64,000 bases of DNA. Source: CAWFMO01 sp963817065. Its GTDB lineage: Bacteria > Actinomycetota > Thermoleophilia > Solirubrobacterales > 70-9. Where the stretch lies: assembly GCA_963817065.1 (NCBI GenBank), contig CAWFMO010000001.1, positions 558,001 to 622,000 on the forward strand, written 5' to 3'. Both the position numbers and the translations under genes were made by a program. The notes under the pieces are model-generated. The model saw nothing but the letters and a program-made list of their open reading frames with translations, was not told the origin of the DNA and did no database searches. This document shows positions 63,488 through 64,000 of the stretch, piece after piece (the stretch's first letter is position 1; the number at the start of each line of letters is the position of its first letter).

Positions 63488-64000
63488 GACCGCCCCTCGT
63501 ACTCGTTTCGTCGCGCGAGCCACTGGTCGAGCTTAGCCTCGACCTCGTCGTCCGAGAGTTCCGGGGGCAGCATGTGGACCGCGCGCGTCACCCCGGCCCG
63601 CTCGAAGCGCTCGAGCGCGTCGAGGTCGCGGGGCGGGAGCTGGATCGAGACCGGGATCGCGCCGCGGCCTTCATCGGCGCCGCGGCGCTGGAGGTCCTCG
63701 ATCCGGGCGATGTCGGCGTCGTCGTCGCCGGAGCGGTTCGGGAACCAGGCGTCGCCGTAGGCGAGCACGCGGTCGTGGACGGTCGGCCCGTGGCCGCCGA
63801 CGAGGACCGGCGGGCCGCCCTCCTGGATCGGCTTCGGCCACGAGTAGATCGGGTCGAAGTCGACGTGCTCGCCGTGGTACTCGGCCTCGTCCTCGGACCA
63901 GATCCGCTTCATCGCCTCGACCCGCTCGCGCAGGATCGCGAAGCGCTTCGCCGGATCGGTGCCGTGGTTTCGCATCTCCTCGAGGGTCCAGCCCGCGCCG
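63484..64000 (-). CDS. luciferase-like monooxygenase, C-terminal part (5' end outside the window)
   Basis: The frame runs off the window end. GAGWTLEEMRNHGTDPAKRF, RVEAMKRIWSEDEAEYHGEH, YSWPKPIQEGGPPVLVGGHG and LAYGDAWFPNRSGDD are typical of actinobacterial LLM-class (often F420-dependent) oxidoreductases. It is probably a hydride-transfer or monooxygenase enzyme. The stop overlaps the start of the PASTA lipoprotein. Confidence 0.88.
   Translation of the reverse strand, partial: GAGWTLEEMRNHGTDPAKRFAILRERVEAMKRIWSEDEAEYHGEHVDFDPIYSWPKPIQEGGPPVLVGGHGPTVHDRVLAYGDAWFPNRSGDDDADIARIEDLQRRGADEGRGAIPVSIQLPPRDLDALERFERAGVTRAVHMLPPELSDDEVEAKLDQWLARRNEYEGRS

Noticed and set aside
62253..63536. 427-codon plus-strand frame opposite the methyltransferase and PASTA genes
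   Set aside because: Antisense shadow; both minus-strand genes have complete domain motifs.

Overview
The window reads as a chromosomal segment of a very GC-rich actinobacterium, most like the deep-branching Thermoleophilia/Solirubrobacterales. The grounds are codon use, many GTG/TTG starts, leaderless promoters with a TAnnnT -10 box, secreted proteins ending in Lys/Cys tails, an R2lox protein, and an isolated CsrA. This placement is inference from style; there is no rRNA or ribosomal protein to confirm it.

Layout. 0-7.3 kb: a coupled tandem array of four paralogous polytopic membrane proteins (GT-C-like), the first cut by the window edge, then a small cytosolic gene. Two members carry a ~106-nt palindromic element inserted in frame. 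7.3-16.9 kb: an HTH/RGG-rich protein, csrA, a PhoD-like phosphatase, a thermonuclease, a class I aldolase divergent from an HxlR-type regulator, a rhomboid-like pseudoprotease, an O-methyltransferase, a GNAT protein and a UPF0173 hydrolase. 16.9-28.8 kb: two Lys-tailed secreted proteins, R2lox, a sigma factor fused to an anti-sigma-like zinc domain, tRNA-Leu(TAA), a cupin/TetR pair, an aldehyde dehydrogenase, a Gly-rich parallel beta-helix protein and a class III cyclase. 28.8-36.8 kb: cold shock protein, aldo/keto reductase, phosphoesterases, a secreted beta-propeller/FecR protein and a ThDP enzyme.

36.8-45.2 kb is a defence island: a GmrSD-type DUF262/DUF1524/DUF5655 gene facing a complete type I restriction-modification operon (hsdR-hsdM-hsdS). 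All four genes are riddled with single-base indels, although the conserved motifs survive. Scattered single frameshifts also occur from 28 to 51 kb and none were seen elsewhere, so local assembly error is at least as likely as decay.

45.3-64 kb: AIM24, a HAD phosphatase, an NmrA-like protein, two paralogous zinc-ribbon/HTH proteins, a GMC oxidoreductase with a membrane domain and a Cys cluster, two more Lys-tailed secreted proteins, two paralogous four-helix membrane proteins, a coupled three-gene set beginning with a DivIVA-like coiled coil, a DEAD-box helicase, TypA/BipA, a methyltransferase, a PASTA lipoprotein and the end of a luciferase-like monooxygenase.

Most useful leads: the in-frame palindromic elements, two CTG starts sitting in CTGA stop/start overlaps, the sigma/zinc-domain fusion, the zinc-ribbon pseudo-rhomboid, the repeated TTG-started zinc-ribbon family, and a palindrome class shared by the R2lox promoter and a second site.
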